64,000 nt of DNA from Leptospira fletcheri (GTDB lineage Bacteria; Spirochaetota; Leptospiria; Leptospirales; Leptospiraceae), in assembly GCF_004769195.1 (NCBI RefSeq), contig NZ_RQET01000009.1, forward strand, positions 1-64,000, written 5' to 3'. The notes below the pieces were generated by a model. That model was not told the DNA's origin and ran no database searches. It saw nothing but the letters and a program-made list of their open reading frames with translations. The translations under genes were made by a program, and so were the position numbers. Below are positions 50,497 to 59,907 of the stretch, piece after piece (position 1 is the first letter of the stretch; the number at the start of each line of letters is the position of its first letter).

Positions 50497-51528
50497 TTGG
50501 AATTAGATACCTTATACGAAGAAAGAAAGACGCCCGGCGGATTTCTTGTAAAGGTCCGGCTGGCAAAAATGACCTACGTCGTATTTACCTCCAAGGGTCC
50601 GGAAGTTCCCAAGGGGGCAAAAAATCAATCGATCGTAGTTCCGGTTCCTAGGGTCGCTTTTTTGGGGGATGAATTCGACCTCTCCCATTTCCGCTTAGGA
50701 GAGCTCAGCTTTGTGAATGTTCGGCAAGGAAAAATGGTCATTCCCTACCAGCACGCTAGTTCTGGCAACGAGGTCCGTACCATATTTCTGAATAGCGGAA
50801 GTGAATGCGATATCCTTCCTGTTATTATTTTCCACTACCGGGAAAGCGAAGATTTTTTGCGCGCAAAGGAAGAAGGAGTCGAGCTTCACCATTTGGTTTT
50901 GGACGAAGAATTTCCCCGTCAGGATTTAGTGACTCTTAAGATCAGATTTCCCGCTTTGAACATGCTGATCATCAAGAGAAAAGTGGCACAGAAACTGGAA
51001 GCGCCGGGCGGGATCATGCCTGGCAAAGAGGAGCTGGAAAGAAGTCTTAGGGAAGAATCCAGTATCGTAGACTTTAATAAGGTTCGGGCTACGGATCTCT
51101 TGGAAAAAGGGAATCTGAATATGCACTCCACCAATCCGGTATTCTTGGCCAGAGTGCATCTCCGAAAACTGGAGCTGGAAAAAGTAAAACAATTGCTCCT
51201 GGATTTTTCTCTCCGTCCGGAAGAGGTGATTTTTATCCGCACCTTTTTGGGAGTTATGATTCGCAACGAGGAAAATAAGGAAGAGCTGAAGGCCTGGCAG
51301 CTTAAATTAAAAAATCTTGATGAAGGCTTCCGGTTGGTCGGCATGATTCTGGAAATGAAAGAGGTCGAATTCGAATCGGAACTGGACAAAGGCTTTTCCC
51401 GGGACATTGCGAGTATGGTTTATGCGCTCTTAGAAAAAGAGCAGGGAGAGGTCGGGTCGAAAGAACAGGAAATCGTCCTTTGGGAATGGAAACTTAGGAC
51501 CAAGAGGCTCTTCCGAAAATCTGCCTAA
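50497..51528 (+). CDS. Hypothetical cytoplasmic protein of the replicon block
   Basis: I do not recognise this protein of 343 residues. It starts at TTG (50497), 5 bp after the NtrC-like gene, with GGGG upstream, so the two are probably one transcript. The first 170 residues are beta-rich with regular hydrophobic strands ([45 protein letters not shown]). The rest is helical and charged ([23 protein letters not shown]). There is no signal peptide or membrane segment. Confidence 0.7.
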   Translation: MELDTLYEERKTPGGFLVKVRLAKMTYVVFTSKGPEVPKGAKNQSIVVPVPRVAFLGDEFDLSHFRLGELSFVNVRQGKMVIPYQHASSGNEVRTIFLNSGSECDILPVIIFHYRESEDFLRAKEEGVELHHLVLDEEFPRQDLVTLKIRFPALNMLIIKRKVAQKLEAPGGIMPGKEELERSLREESSIVDFNKVRATDLLEKGNLNMHSTNPVFLARVHLRKLELEKVKQLLLDFSLRPEEVIFIRTFLGVMIRNEENKEELKAWQLKLKNLDEGFRLVGMILEMKEVEFESELDKGFSRDIASMVYALLEKEQGEVGSKEQEIVLWEWKLRTKRLFRKSA

Positions 51529-51596
51529 TTTTTCCGAAAAACGGCAAAAAATGCTTCCTTTTCTGACAAAAAGGGCTAATTTCTTCCTAGATTCGT

Positions 51597-52571
51597 ATGT
51601 TTTTTGGGTTGAGACAGGGAAAATTGGCACATTTTTTGCTTATTGCGCTGTTTGGCGTAGTGAGCTTTCCTGTCTTCGCCTCTGAGGAAATTTCAGAAGA
51701 AAAAAGATCCGAAGCTTCTTTTTCGATTTCGCATTCGGAAATTTCTTCGAATTCTGCAATCATTCATCAAGCCGAAGTGGATTCCGTTTTGGCGGAAGGC
51801 ATTTCCTATTCCGAACAAGAGAGGCTTTCGGATTTCCCCGATCTGGAAAATATTGTCCGACCATCTTCTCGGGATTCCCAAAAAAAGACCGCGTCTCTAG
51901 AGGTGAAAAAAATTTCCTCCAAGTCCTCTCGGATCCTGGGATGCTCTCCTTCCGTTTTGAGAGATGGAGTCGATTTGCGGACCGTTGCTTTTTCCGATCT
52001 CTCTCTTCCCGGTTCCCATGTTGATTCGATTCGCTCGAAATTCTTCGAGCCTAAGATGCGGTCTTTGGTGGCAACCTTTTCGGCTTCCGGATCGGATCGT
52101 CTGCATGTCGGTGAGGATTCCTTTTCGGGTCTATCCACGTCTTTAGGATCTACTTGCGCGCCCCTATTCTCCCGCCAAATTTCCGAATCCGAGGATGAGA
52201 AGATGTTCGTTCTTTCGGATCTGGAGTATGGCTTAGGAGAAGAGCTGGGTGTTTCTCTCCCTTCGGCTGAAAACATCTCCGTAGAAATGTGCTCCTTCTT
52301 ACTTTTCCCCGCGAGCGGAACCTTGCTCTTGGAGTCGTCCAGAGCGAAGATCTCTGTTCTGCCTAAAAGTGCAGGGGTGCAAAGAGTGATGGCGTCGGAA
52401 TTCTCCCTGTCGGAACGATTTGCGAAAGGGAGAAAGAAACAAGGATTCCCCGCTGGGCTTGGGTTTTCAGTTAGGGAGAGCAAGGCAGAAGAATTGCTAT
52501 CTATGCGGGGAGTGCTGCTCCAGCGGAGACCTCACTTTCTCCCGGGATTTTCGTTCCGACAAACTCTCTGA
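51597..52571 (+). CDS. Hypothetical exported Ser-rich protein
   Basis: This 324-residue protein has a signal peptide (FLLIALFGVVSFPVFA, cleavage probably after FASEE-type sequence). The mature region is unusually rich in Ser, Glu, Leu and Phe, with no recognisable domain and three cysteines (LGCS, STCA, EMCS). It reads through 975 bases without a stop in a setting of like-strand genes, so it is probably real, but codon and composition bias make it less certain than its neighbours. Confidence 0.5.
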   Translation: MFFGLRQGKLAHFLLIALFGVVSFPVFASEEISEEKRSEASFSISHSEISSNSAIIHQAEVDSVLAEGISYSEQERLSDFPDLENIVRPSSRDSQKKTASLEVKKISSKSSRILGCSPSVLRDGVDLRTVAFSDLSLPGSHVDSIRSKFFEPKMRSLVATFSASGSDRLHVGEDSFSGLSTSLGSTCAPLFSRQISESEDEKMFVLSDLEYGLGEELGVSLPSAENISVEMCSFLLFPASGTLLLESSRAKISVLPKSAGVQRVMASEFSLSERFAKGRKKQGFPAGLGFSVRESKAEELLSMRGVLLQRRPHFLPGFSFRQTL

Positions 52572-52679
52572 AGTCGGAGCTTTTTCTAACCTTTTACACA
52601 AGACTGCATCGATCACAAATGCACTAAAATTCTAGAAATTCTTGTGATTTCTGACTCCTTTGAAATTCTAAGCCATAAT

Positions 52680-53051
52680 ATGGCTGCCAAGGTAAAGCGG
52701 ACCTCGTTTCAAAAGCTCCTAAATGCGATGAAAAAGCTTACGATGGAGGTGAACGATAACGAAATCCTTCGTAGGCTCGAAACCTTGATGGCAACGAGCA
52801 AGGAAGATCTGAACCAAGCAGTTGTGCGCTCCCTTTTGGAAAATCCCCTCGAGTTCGATCCAAAATCCGTTCCGGAGCCTTATGCACAGTACGTCCGACA
52901 CTTCGTTTATATGGTAAAACGAAATAAGAAAAAAGGTCTAGACGTCACGTTTGACGCGGACGCTTTAGAAAGCAAAGGAGCAAAAAAGAATGTTCCTGCT
53001 GCAAAATCCTCCTTGGAAAAGAAAGTCCCTCCGAAACGGAAAAGAGCCTAA
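52680..53051 (+). CDS. Small basic hypothetical protein, possibly nucleoid-associated
   Basis: The protein has about 123 residues from the ATG at 52680; a GTG at 52644 would add 12. A helical N-terminal part (VKRTSFQKLLNAMKKLTMEVNDNEILRRLETLM) is followed by a linker and a Lys-rich tail (KSSLEKKVPPKRKRA). Such tails are common in DNA- or RNA-binding proteins; specific function unknown. It is the last gene before the 800-bp gene-free region. Confidence 0.6.
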   Translation: MAAKVKRTSFQKLLNAMKKLTMEVNDNEILRRLETLMATSKEDLNQAVVRSLLENPLEFDPKSVPEPYAQYVRHFVYMVKRNKKKGLDVTFDADALESKGAKKNVPAAKSSLEKKVPPKRKRA

Positions 53052-53853
53052 AAATCGAATTTCGGCCTGTGCGTAGCACAGGAAAAAAATCCCTGCCGTA
53101 AATCCGTTCGAATTTTGATTTATCTGCCGGTTTACCGGCAAATGCCTGCAAAAAACAGCAATTCCCGCCCGGAGACTGGCATCCACTGGCAGAAAATGGG
53201 CAAAAGCATAAATGCCTGATTTTAAGCATCGAACCTTGACATTTGCCAGGGCTTTCAGGGGGAGAAATTTTTCGTTTTCCTGGAGAAAAGCGAATCAAGC
53301 AAGAATTACAAAAAGGGGGTTCCATCATGGGCATTGGATCGGAAAAGGCTTGGATTGACCCTCAAATAAAATGCTTAAAATTAGACAGTCTATCTTTACC
53401 AAGTCTGTGGAGTGGGTGACTTTCTCTGGGCAATGCCGAAGGGAGGGCAGATTCCGGCATCAAGGATCGCTCCCTGCTTTTTGGGAATACCACCGGCTGG
53501 GTTCTGAGGAAATATTTGATAGGCTTTTGGTCATTCTAGGGTAGCAGATTCTGCGGTGGCTTTAGGAATTTAAGGCTTCTCGGCCTTTTCGGTTGAGGTT
53601 CGGTGCCCATTGCTGGGCTATACTGGCCTTAGGCTTGGAAAAAAGAGCAGTAGAAGAGCTTCCGACAAAGGGGCACCAGAAGCCGTTGAAAGGGTTGCAG
53701 AGAATCAAGGAACCTGGGTTCCCGAGACACTCATACACCTGTATTTTCATGAAATATTGTCATGTGTAGGTAAAATTCCTGCGCCTGAGAAGTTGGCGCA
53801 TTTGAGGTGGTATTTCTGCTTGCCTTTGCCTTCCCGCGGGGAATTATCTACGT
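53052..53853. other. 800-bp region without a convincing gene, rich in inverted repeats
   Basis: No open frame here has both length and a plausible start. The stretch contains a hairpin CCTGTGC-GTA-GCACAGG (53066-53082) and TGCCGGT-TT-ACCGGCA (53125-53140). AAATGCCTG occurs twice (near 53140 and 53210), and an 11-bp inverted pair ATTTTAAGCAT/ATGCTTAAAAT lies about 140 bp apart (near 53220 and 53370). Nested complementary segments follow at 53573-53684. It may hold one or more non-coding RNAs or a binding-site cluster. Confidence 0.6.
53573..53684. ncRNA. Possible structured RNA
   Basis: GGCTTCT near 53574 is complementary to AGAAGCC near 53678, and inside it GGTGCCC pairs with GGGCACC over 7 bp; the two right-hand arms are adjacent. 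A side hairpin CGGCC-TTTTC-GGTTG fits between the left-hand arms. No promoter or terminator of good quality was seen, and strand is not decided. Low confidence. Confidence 0.3.
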
Positions 53854-54069
53854 ATGGCCGAAGTCATCAAGTTAAGGGTAAAATGCCATGCTTGCTCAAA
53901 TTTAATCGAAGGCTCTGCTCGCTATGGGTCTGGACATTATGTCCCGGAGGGAGTAGATTTTGAATTTGTGGCGATTGGCAAGGTGGAAACCCCTAAAGGA
54001 AGGCGGGTTAAGGCTGAAATTACTGCGATTTGCCCGAATTGCGGCGTAAAATGCAAATGGACCGTCTGA
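53854..54069 (+). CDS. Small zinc-ribbon protein
   Basis: This 71-residue protein has two cysteine pairs, CHAC near residue 11 and CPNC near residue 60 (followed by GVKC), a rubredoxin-like zinc knuckle arrangement similar in size to phage Com-type translation regulators. Between them lie basic strands (GKVETPKGRRVKAEITAI). A nucleic-acid or protein-binding role is inferred. GGGGA lies about 12 nt before the ATG. Confidence 0.7.
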   Translation: MAEVIKLRVKCHACSNLIEGSARYGSGHYVPEGVDFEFVAIGKVETPKGRRVKAEITAICPNCGVKCKWTV

Positions 54070-54205
54070 CGATTAAAATCAATCATATAAACATGCTTAA
54101 TATATATCAATATTTATGTTTTTAATTAATTATGACTAATTTTAATCTTAATTCTACGTCGTGCATGCCTTATATTAATCGATTAATTTTAATCATAAAA
54201 ATTGG
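54070..54205. promoter_or_regulatory. Very AT-rich tract with repeated TTTTAATC before the MBOAT gene
   Basis: This 136-bp gap is far richer in A+T than the rest of the window. TTTTAATC occurs in direct orientation at 54140-54147 and 54187-54194, and inverted as GATTAAAA at 54071-54078. It may be the MBOAT promoter, a site for an AT-binding nucleoid protein, or the border of the replicon block. Confidence 0.4.
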
Positions 54206-55645
54206 ATGAATTTTACAACCCCGCTTTATTCTCTTTTCTTCGCATGCATCTTTCTTTTACGGTGGATTTTACCCAGATTACCCTTTTTCCCGAGATGGAT
54301 TCCCTTTCCGTTCCTCTTGGTGGGGAGTTATTTGTTTTATTTCTCCTGGAGTCCCAAGTTCGGGAGTTTGATTTTGGCCACTTCCGTTTTGGATTATTCC
54401 GTGGGTTTGGCTATGGAGAAATCTTCTGCTAGGAGGAAAAAGGGACTTCTCCTTCTTTCTCTTTGTGGGAATCTGAGTGTTCTCGGGTTTTTTAAATACT
54501 ACGGCTTTTTCCTGCAAAGTGCGAATGCCTTATTTTCGGCATTTGGGCTTTCCTCTGCATTGCCGGCTTTGAATGTGGTGCTGCCGGTCGGGATTTCTTT
54601 CTATACGTTTCAATCCTTAAGTTATACCATCGACGTGTACCGAGGTGTGATTCCCCCGGAGCGGAGCTTTTGGAGATACGCCTTATTTCTTTCTTTTTTT
54701 CCTCAATTGGTGGCCGGTCCGATCGTTCCCGCAAAGGAGTTTCTGCCCCAGCTGGACCGTTGGCTTTCTTGGGAAGATTTCCCTTTCCGGTCTGGTTTGG
54801 TTTTATTAGTGGTAGGTGTCTGGAAAAAAGCGGTTTTAGCGGACCATATCGCCGTTTTGCCGGATGTACTGTTTCAGAATCCCGTTTTTGTTTCTTCCGC
54901 CTTCGCATGGGTAGGAGTTTTTGCCTACGCTTTGCAGATTTATTTCGATTTTAGCGGATATACGGATATTGCGATCGGCTCCGCTCTGCTTTTGGGATTT
55001 CGCTTAACAGAAAATTTCAGGATGCCGTACTTGGCATCCAACTTTTCCGATTTTTGGAGGCGGTGGCACATTTCCCTTTCTTCTTGGTTGAAGAATTATC
55101 TGTACATTCCTCTCGGAGGAAATCGAAACGGAGAGGTCCGTACGTACTCGAATTTATTCGTTACCATGCTCTTGGGCGGACTCTGGCACGGAGCTAGTTG
55201 GAATTTCGTGGTCTGGGGAGGAATTCATGGAATATTTCTTGCCTTGGAAAAATTTTTTGCTCGGTTTTCCCTTTTCCAATCCGCTTTCGATTCTTCCGTT
55301 TTTCGTTTTCTCTACAGGTGCGTAGTGGTGTTCTCCGTGGTTCTTGCTTGGGTTTTTTTCCGTTCTCCCGATTGGGGGCGGACGCAAGCGGTGTTTTCGA
55401 AGCTGTTTTTTCTTTCCTCCGCAGGAGTTTCTCCAGGGGATCAGTCGCTCAAAATATTTTTCGGCTGCTTGCTTTTGTTTCTTCTGGGGACTTGGATCGG
55501 AAAAAGAGAGGAAAGCCGAGGAAGTTTTACCTGCTGGCTGGAACGTTTGCCTGCATGGATTTTTACCTGCGGAATCGTGACCGCATTGGTGTCGGCGGTT
55601 CTTTTATCCGCGGAATCTCAGCCGTTTCTCTATTTCGTTTTCTGA
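54206..55645 (+). CDS. MBOAT-family O-acyltransferase (AlgI-like)
   Basis: This 479-residue membrane protein has about ten hydrophobic helices. The AlgI/DltB-type hallmarks are VVLPVGISFYTFQSLSYTIDVYRG, FFPQLVAGPI, FWRRWHISLSSWLKNYLYIPLGGN and the catalytic-His segment LLGGLWHGASWNFVVWGGIHG. Members pass acyl groups across the membrane for modification of extracellular polymers. The nearby DUF1574 gene (57218-58765) probably encodes the SGNH-type partner. The start ATG has only a weak ribosome site. Confidence 0.92.
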   Translation: MNFTTPLYSLFFACIFLLRWILPRLPFFPRWIPFPFLLVGSYLFYFSWSPKFGSLILATSVLDYSVGLAMEKSSARRKKGLLLLSLCGNLSVLGFFKYYGFFLQSANALFSAFGLSSALPALNVVLPVGISFYTFQSLSYTIDVYRGVIPPERSFWRYALFLSFFPQLVAGPIVPAKEFLPQLDRWLSWEDFPFRSGLVLLVVGVWKKAVLADHIAVLPDVLFQNPVFVSSAFAWVGVFAYALQIYFDFSGYTDIAIGSALLLGFRLTENFRMPYLASNFSDFWRRWHISLSSWLKNYLYIPLGGNRNGEVRTYSNLFVTMLLGGLWHGASWNFVVWGGIHGIFLALEKFFARFSLFQSAFDSSVFRFLYRCVVVFSVVLAWVFFRSPDWGRTQAVFSKLFFLSSAGVSPGDQSLKIFFGCLLLFLLGTWIGKREESRGSFTCWLERLPAWIFTCGIVTALVSAVLLSAESQPFLYFVF

Positions 55646-57114
55646 AAAGGTCTTTGCAGTAGGTTCCGGATGGTGTTCGGTTCCGTGTAAATCCAAACCG
55701 CCTTGTTGTCATTCGGGCATTCCAGGATCTGATCGGGATTTCCATAAAAGGACCGGACTCTCGCTTCTCCCAATCCTTCAGGAATCACTGCGTAAGGTCC
55801 CTCCGGCGGAAATAGGTACCACTCCCGGTTGGAAAGAAGATGGGAGCCTTCGAGGGTGCTGTAGTCTACGGAGATCGCTCTGATTTTTTCCCGGGAATAG
55901 ACTAGGATTCTTTTAGCGGTTTTTCCATCCGCAACGACGGAGACAAACGGTTCGGTCCGGTGGAGTTCGTCCACGCATTTCGCTTCGGGCGGTGTGGGAA
56001 TTCCTGCGAAGATCCAACTTTCCTGCAACGACTTGGGGGAACTGAAAATCGTATATCCTCCCAGTCCTAGTATGGCGCCGAGAAGGGCTACGTTTCTGGA
56101 ATTCTTGCGTTTGCCCAAATGGCGGGAAATGACCAGCGCTCCCAAAAGAGCCGGTACCATGTAAAATGCAGGGACGGTATAGCGAAGCCCGGTTTCGTCC
56201 GAATATAGCCCGGTGAAAGGCGGAATTCCGATCAAAATCAGTTGGAAATACCCGGCAAATCCGAAGCTAAATCCTCTTTCTTTTCCCCGAAACAAAGCCC
56301 AAATTGCGGTCAAAAGTGCAAAAAATAGAAAAATCCCGGGTAGTTCCCCGTGCAGCACCCACTGGAAAAAATCTTCCAAGTTCCGTTTGCAAGCTTCCAG
56401 GATCGGCAATCGATTGGGTGCCTGCATGGACAAAAACGTCCTCAAAAGCGCGTGGAGGCCGAATCCGATCAGGCCGGAAAGGAAAAATCTGAGGGAAATT
56501 GTGGGGAATTCCAGGCCTCCTCTGCCGTAACGACGTGCCCAGGCGAGAAGAGCCGGTACGTATAATTCTAACAATAGGAATCGATCCGACATTACGAGCA
56601 GGGAGAGGGTCGGAAAAAAAAACATTCTGGGGGCCTTTTCGTTGTACAGGTACGGCCAGGCCCAAAGTGCGGTGAGAAAGGCGCCGATATGCATCGTGGG
56701 AACGAGAAACAGGTAAAGGACCGGAAATTTTTCGGCGAGTAAAAGCAGGAAGGAAACGGTCAATAACGCGTAAGAAAAACTGTATAGACTCGGGACCTGA
56801 GGTTCCAATGTCCTTAGGAATCTACCTAAGGCCCAGACAAAAAAACAGACCTGCAAGACGGAAAATCCGACCAAGCCCCAGAACGGATGTCCTGCGATGA
56901 CGCTTGATAAAAATACCAAGGGCAAATCCGGAAATAAGTACGGGGAAGAAGCCAAGGACCAACTGCGCAAAGATCCACCGTTTTGTAGTACGTCCGTGAG
57001 TACGGTAGGGAGATAAAGAACGTCCGGATTCCAATAAATCTCGACCGGGCACCTGGCTAAAGTCGCGGCTAAGCTCAGTAGAAACAGGATCGAGGAAATA
57101 AGTATCCAGTACAC
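55630..57114 (-). CDS. Polytopic membrane protein, glycosyltransferase-like
   Basis: The protein has 494 residues with about ten hydrophobic segments, then a soluble C-terminal part of about 100 residues (HRTEPFVSVVADGKTAKRILVYSREKIRAISVDYSTLEGSHLLSNREWYLFPPEG). The topology resembles GT-C type glycosyltransferases, but I see no clear Asp-Asp/Asp-Glu loop motif, so the function is open. It overlaps the convergent MBOAT gene by 16 bp and shares its upstream region with the DUF1574 gene. Confidence 0.75.
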   Translation of the reverse strand: MYWILISSILFLLSLAATLARCPVEIYWNPDVLYLPTVLTDVLQNGGSLRSWSLASSPYLFPDLPLVFLSSVIAGHPFWGLVGFSVLQVCFFVWALGRFLRTLEPQVPSLYSFSYALLTVSFLLLLAEKFPVLYLFLVPTMHIGAFLTALWAWPYLYNEKAPRMFFFPTLSLLVMSDRFLLLELYVPALLAWARRYGRGGLEFPTISLRFFLSGLIGFGLHALLRTFLSMQAPNRLPILEACKRNLEDFFQWVLHGELPGIFLFFALLTAIWALFRGKERGFSFGFAGYFQLILIGIPPFTGLYSDETGLRYTVPAFYMVPALLGALVISRHLGKRKNSRNVALLGAILGLGGYTIFSSPKSLQESWIFAGIPTPPEAKCVDELHRTEPFVSVVADGKTAKRILVYSREKIRAISVDYSTLEGSHLLSNREWYLFPPEGPYAVIPEGLGEARVRSFYGNPDQILECPNDNKAVWIYTEPNTIRNLLQRPFQKTK

Positions 57115-57217
57115 TCGGGAAATTTGGTTTTACGCTTAGGAAAGGTAAAGAAGAAAACGGAAACTAGTTCTGGACAAACGGTTCTTTCAAGCGAGCCTGG
57201 AAAAGCCGAGTTTCGAT

Positions 57218-58765
57218 ATGGATTCTTCTCCGACAAGATTTTCCTCTTCCCGCCTTGGAGTCGTATTCGGGGGAATCGTTTTGATTTTTTGTCTGGATTT
57301 TTTCGTTTTCGGAGCGGCGATCTGGAGGGTGCCGAACGAGTCCGCTTGGAGTACGAACCATTTCTACAATTTTCTTTACGAGTATTTCCGGATTCGAAAG
57401 AAGCCGAAGACGAAATTCCGCATACTGATCGTCGGGTCGAGCATCGCGCATTATTCTTTGGATCGATCGTTATTGGAAAGCGAGGTGTACGCATTGTCCG
57501 GGAAAGAAGTGGAGGCGGAATTTCTTTCCTATGCAGGAATGACTCCTTTGGACGCGTATCTTCTCCGGAAAAAAATTTTGGAGTTAAGCCCCGATTTGGT
57601 CGTTTATCCGATCAACTTCATCGATTGGAGATTGCACCGCACCTATGTCCTGGATCCGGTTTCGGGGAGAAACGATACGTTTCCCGAGGAAAAATTGATC
57701 TTGGATGCTTTGAATTACGGCGAGGCTCCTCAATCCAGGTATATCTTTCCCTCCGAGACCTTATTTTCGTTTTGGGATCTCTTGGGACCGGAAAAGAGCG
57801 CAGAATTCGCGGCTGCCGCACTTTTCGATTTTTACAGGTACAAGGACATCTATTGGAAAAATATCCGTTCCCTATTCGACCATCGCTTCGGGAGAAACAC
57901 GAGTTACCACGGATATAACGGCGTACAAATTCCGGAAAGGATTACTAGTTTGGGTTGGACCGGAAAGTCCTTTTCCTTTCTTCCCGAAGAATATATGACT
58001 CGGAAGGGATTTTATCTCCAGGTCGTACGGGAAATTTTGAGGGAGAGAAAACTTTCCGTTTCTCTTCGCAATCGATCGGGGGATTCGCAGATCTTGGAAT
58101 TCGATTCTCCCGGTTGGAAACGGATTCTTCTGGATCCGAAATTTTTAAAAGAACCTTCACCTGTGACGGCAGAGCTCTCCCATACTTGGGTTCCGTATTT
58201 TGCGGAAGCGGAAAACAAGGACTGGGTGTACGACGAGTTGGGGGTCCGGTTACAACAAACGTTCGGGTCCGAGGTCCCCAGGTCCGGAATGCAGTACACT
58301 AGGGAAGAAAGGAGCGAAGACCTTCGCTATCTCGGAATGAGTGAGAAAGAATACAGGGAATATTTCTTTTTTCGCCTATTGTCCGAGCCGGAAAAAAGAC
58401 CCGGGATCGGATACCTGGTCGCCCTAGCCGAAGCGAAGAGAAAGGTTTCGTCGGAGACGTTTCGTCCGGCGCTTCATTTCCGCTTTATGGCGGAGTTTTT
58501 GGAATCGATGCGGACCGCAAAAGTTCCGGTTCTGCTCGTCAACAATCCGGAAAGTCCGATCAGTTTGGAATGGTACGCACATTCGAAATGGTACCGGGAT
58601 CATCTGGAATATTTGAGGAAGGTCTCCGGAAACGGTGTCGTGTTTTTGGATTGGAAGGACGCCTTGGGGGAAACGGATTTCAGCGACTACCATCACCTCA
58701 CGTATCCCGGGATGAAAGAGATGAATCCGATGTACGCGAGAGAAGTCGTTAAATTTGTCGAATGA
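57218..58765 (+). CDS. DUF1574 (SGNH-like) membrane-anchored protein
   Basis: This 515-residue protein has one N-terminal transmembrane helix ([24 protein letters not shown]). The rest should be periplasmic, with an SGNH-type start [21 protein letters not shown] and a C-terminal [13 protein letters not shown] that supplies the Asp/His pair. In Leptospira the DUF1574 family lies beside MBOAT acyltransferases, as AlgX/AlgJ do beside AlgI, which suggests transfer of the acyl group to an envelope glycan. Confidence 0.85.
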   Translation: MDSSPTRFSSSRLGVVFGGIVLIFCLDFFVFGAAIWRVPNESAWSTNHFYNFLYEYFRIRKKPKTKFRILIVGSSIAHYSLDRSLLESEVYALSGKEVEAEFLSYAGMTPLDAYLLRKKILELSPDLVVYPINFIDWRLHRTYVLDPVSGRNDTFPEEKLILDALNYGEAPQSRYIFPSETLFSFWDLLGPEKSAEFAAAALFDFYRYKDIYWKNIRSLFDHRFGRNTSYHGYNGVQIPERITSLGWTGKSFSFLPEEYMTRKGFYLQVVREILRERKLSVSLRNRSGDSQILEFDSPGWKRILLDPKFLKEPSPVTAELSHTWVPYFAEAENKDWVYDELGVRLQQTFGSEVPRSGMQYTREERSEDLRYLGMSEKEYREYFFFRLLSEPEKRPGIGYLVALAEAKRKVSSETFRPALHFRFMAEFLESMRTAKVPVLLVNNPESPISLEWYAHSKWYRDHLEYLRKVSGNGVVFLDWKDALGETDFSDYHHLTYPGMKEMNPMYAREVVKFVE

Positions 58766-58846
58766 CAAAGCTCTGCGCGGGAAAAAAATAGATCAAAAAG
58801 GGGAGGAGGCGACTCACGTTTCCGACCTTTTGTATTGCGGAAGGAT

Positions 58847-59893
58847 ATGAATAAAATAAGCGTTGCCGTACTCGGAGCGACCGGCTCCGTCGGACAAAGA
58901 TTCATCCAGCTTTTGGAGAATCATCCATATTTCCAAGTTACCCATCTATGTGCGTCCGAAAACAGCGCGGGAAAAACGTACGGAGAGGTGATGAGGAAGC
59001 GTTGGAAAATTTCTTCGGACATTCCTTCGTATGCGCGGGACATAATCGTTACGACGCCGGACCCTTCCCGCGCACCCGGAGTAAAATTGGCTTTTTCCGG
59101 TCTGGACGCAAGTGTCGCCGGAGAAGTCGAAACCGCTTTTGCAAACTCCGGGATCCATATCATTTCGAACTCTAAGAACCATCGTATGGTGGAGAACGTG
59201 CCTTTGCTTTCCGCCGAAGTCAATCCGGACCATCTTTCCGTGCTTTCGTTTCAGAAGACTCCGGGAAAAATCCTTACGAATTCTAATTGCACGATCATGG
59301 GAGTTACGATCTCATTGAAGCCCCTCTTCGAGCAATTCGGGATTGAAGCGGTAATGCTTTTTTCCATGCAGGCGGTTTCCGGTGCCGGTTATCCCGGAGT
59401 TCCTAGTATGGATATTCTAGGAAATGTCGTCCCATTTATCGGTGGAGAAGAGGAGAAGGCGGAAATCGAACCTTTGAAATGCCTGGGCAAAGTCGTAGAC
59501 GGTCGTATCGTAAATGCGGATTTTCCTATTTCCGCTCATTGCAATCGTGTTCCCGTTTTTGACGGACATACGGTTTGCGTTTCCGTTAAGTTGAAAAAGA
59601 AAGCTACGGAGCAGGAAATCCGCAAGGCTTGGACTTCTTTTCGGGGACTTCCTCAGGAATTGGAACTTCCCTTGGCCCCACCCGTGCCGATCGTATATAG
59701 GGAAGAGGAAGATCGACCGCAGCCAAGGTTGGATTTGGATACCGGAAAAAGTATGGCCACTGTGATCGGTAGGCTAAGACCGGATCCTCTTTTCGATTGG
59801 AAATACGTCGTCTTAAGTCATAATACCGTTCGAGGCGCCGCCGGAGCGGCCGTCTTGAACGCGGAACTGATGGTTCGAAAAAACCTACTCTAA
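58847..59893 (+). CDS. asd: Aspartate-semialdehyde dehydrogenase, archaeal/fungal type
   Basis: The protein has 348 residues from the ATG at 58847. It reduces aspartyl phosphate to aspartate semialdehyde for lysine, threonine, methionine and meso-diaminopimelate. [22 protein letters not shown] is the NADP fold, SNCTIMGV holds the catalytic Cys, and [14 protein letters not shown] the active-site His. The sequence type ([22 protein letters not shown]) is that of archaeal and fungal enzymes rather than of E. coli. GGAAGG lies unusually close to the ATG (2 nt); a TTG four codons upstream is the alternative. Confidence 0.94.
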   Translation: MNKISVAVLGATGSVGQRFIQLLENHPYFQVTHLCASENSAGKTYGEVMRKRWKISSDIPSYARDIIVTTPDPSRAPGVKLAFSGLDASVAGEVETAFANSGIHIISNSKNHRMVENVPLLSAEVNPDHLSVLSFQKTPGKILTNSNCTIMGVTISLKPLFEQFGIEAVMLFSMQAVSGAGYPGVPSMDILGNVVPFIGGEEEKAEIEPLKCLGKVVDGRIVNADFPISAHCNRVPVFDGHTVCVSVKLKKKATEQEIRKAWTSFRGLPQELELPLAPPVPIVYREEEDRPQPRLDLDTGKSMATVIGRLRPDPLFDWKYVVLSHNTVRGAAGAAVLNAELMVRKNLL

Positions 59894-59907
59894 GAGAGGA
59901 CTTTGCC

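Noticed and set aside
53610..53963. 117-codon frame in the gene-free region overlapping the zinc-ribbon gene
   Set aside because: It overlaps the better-supported zinc-ribbon protein out of frame, has no ribosome site and no recognisable features.
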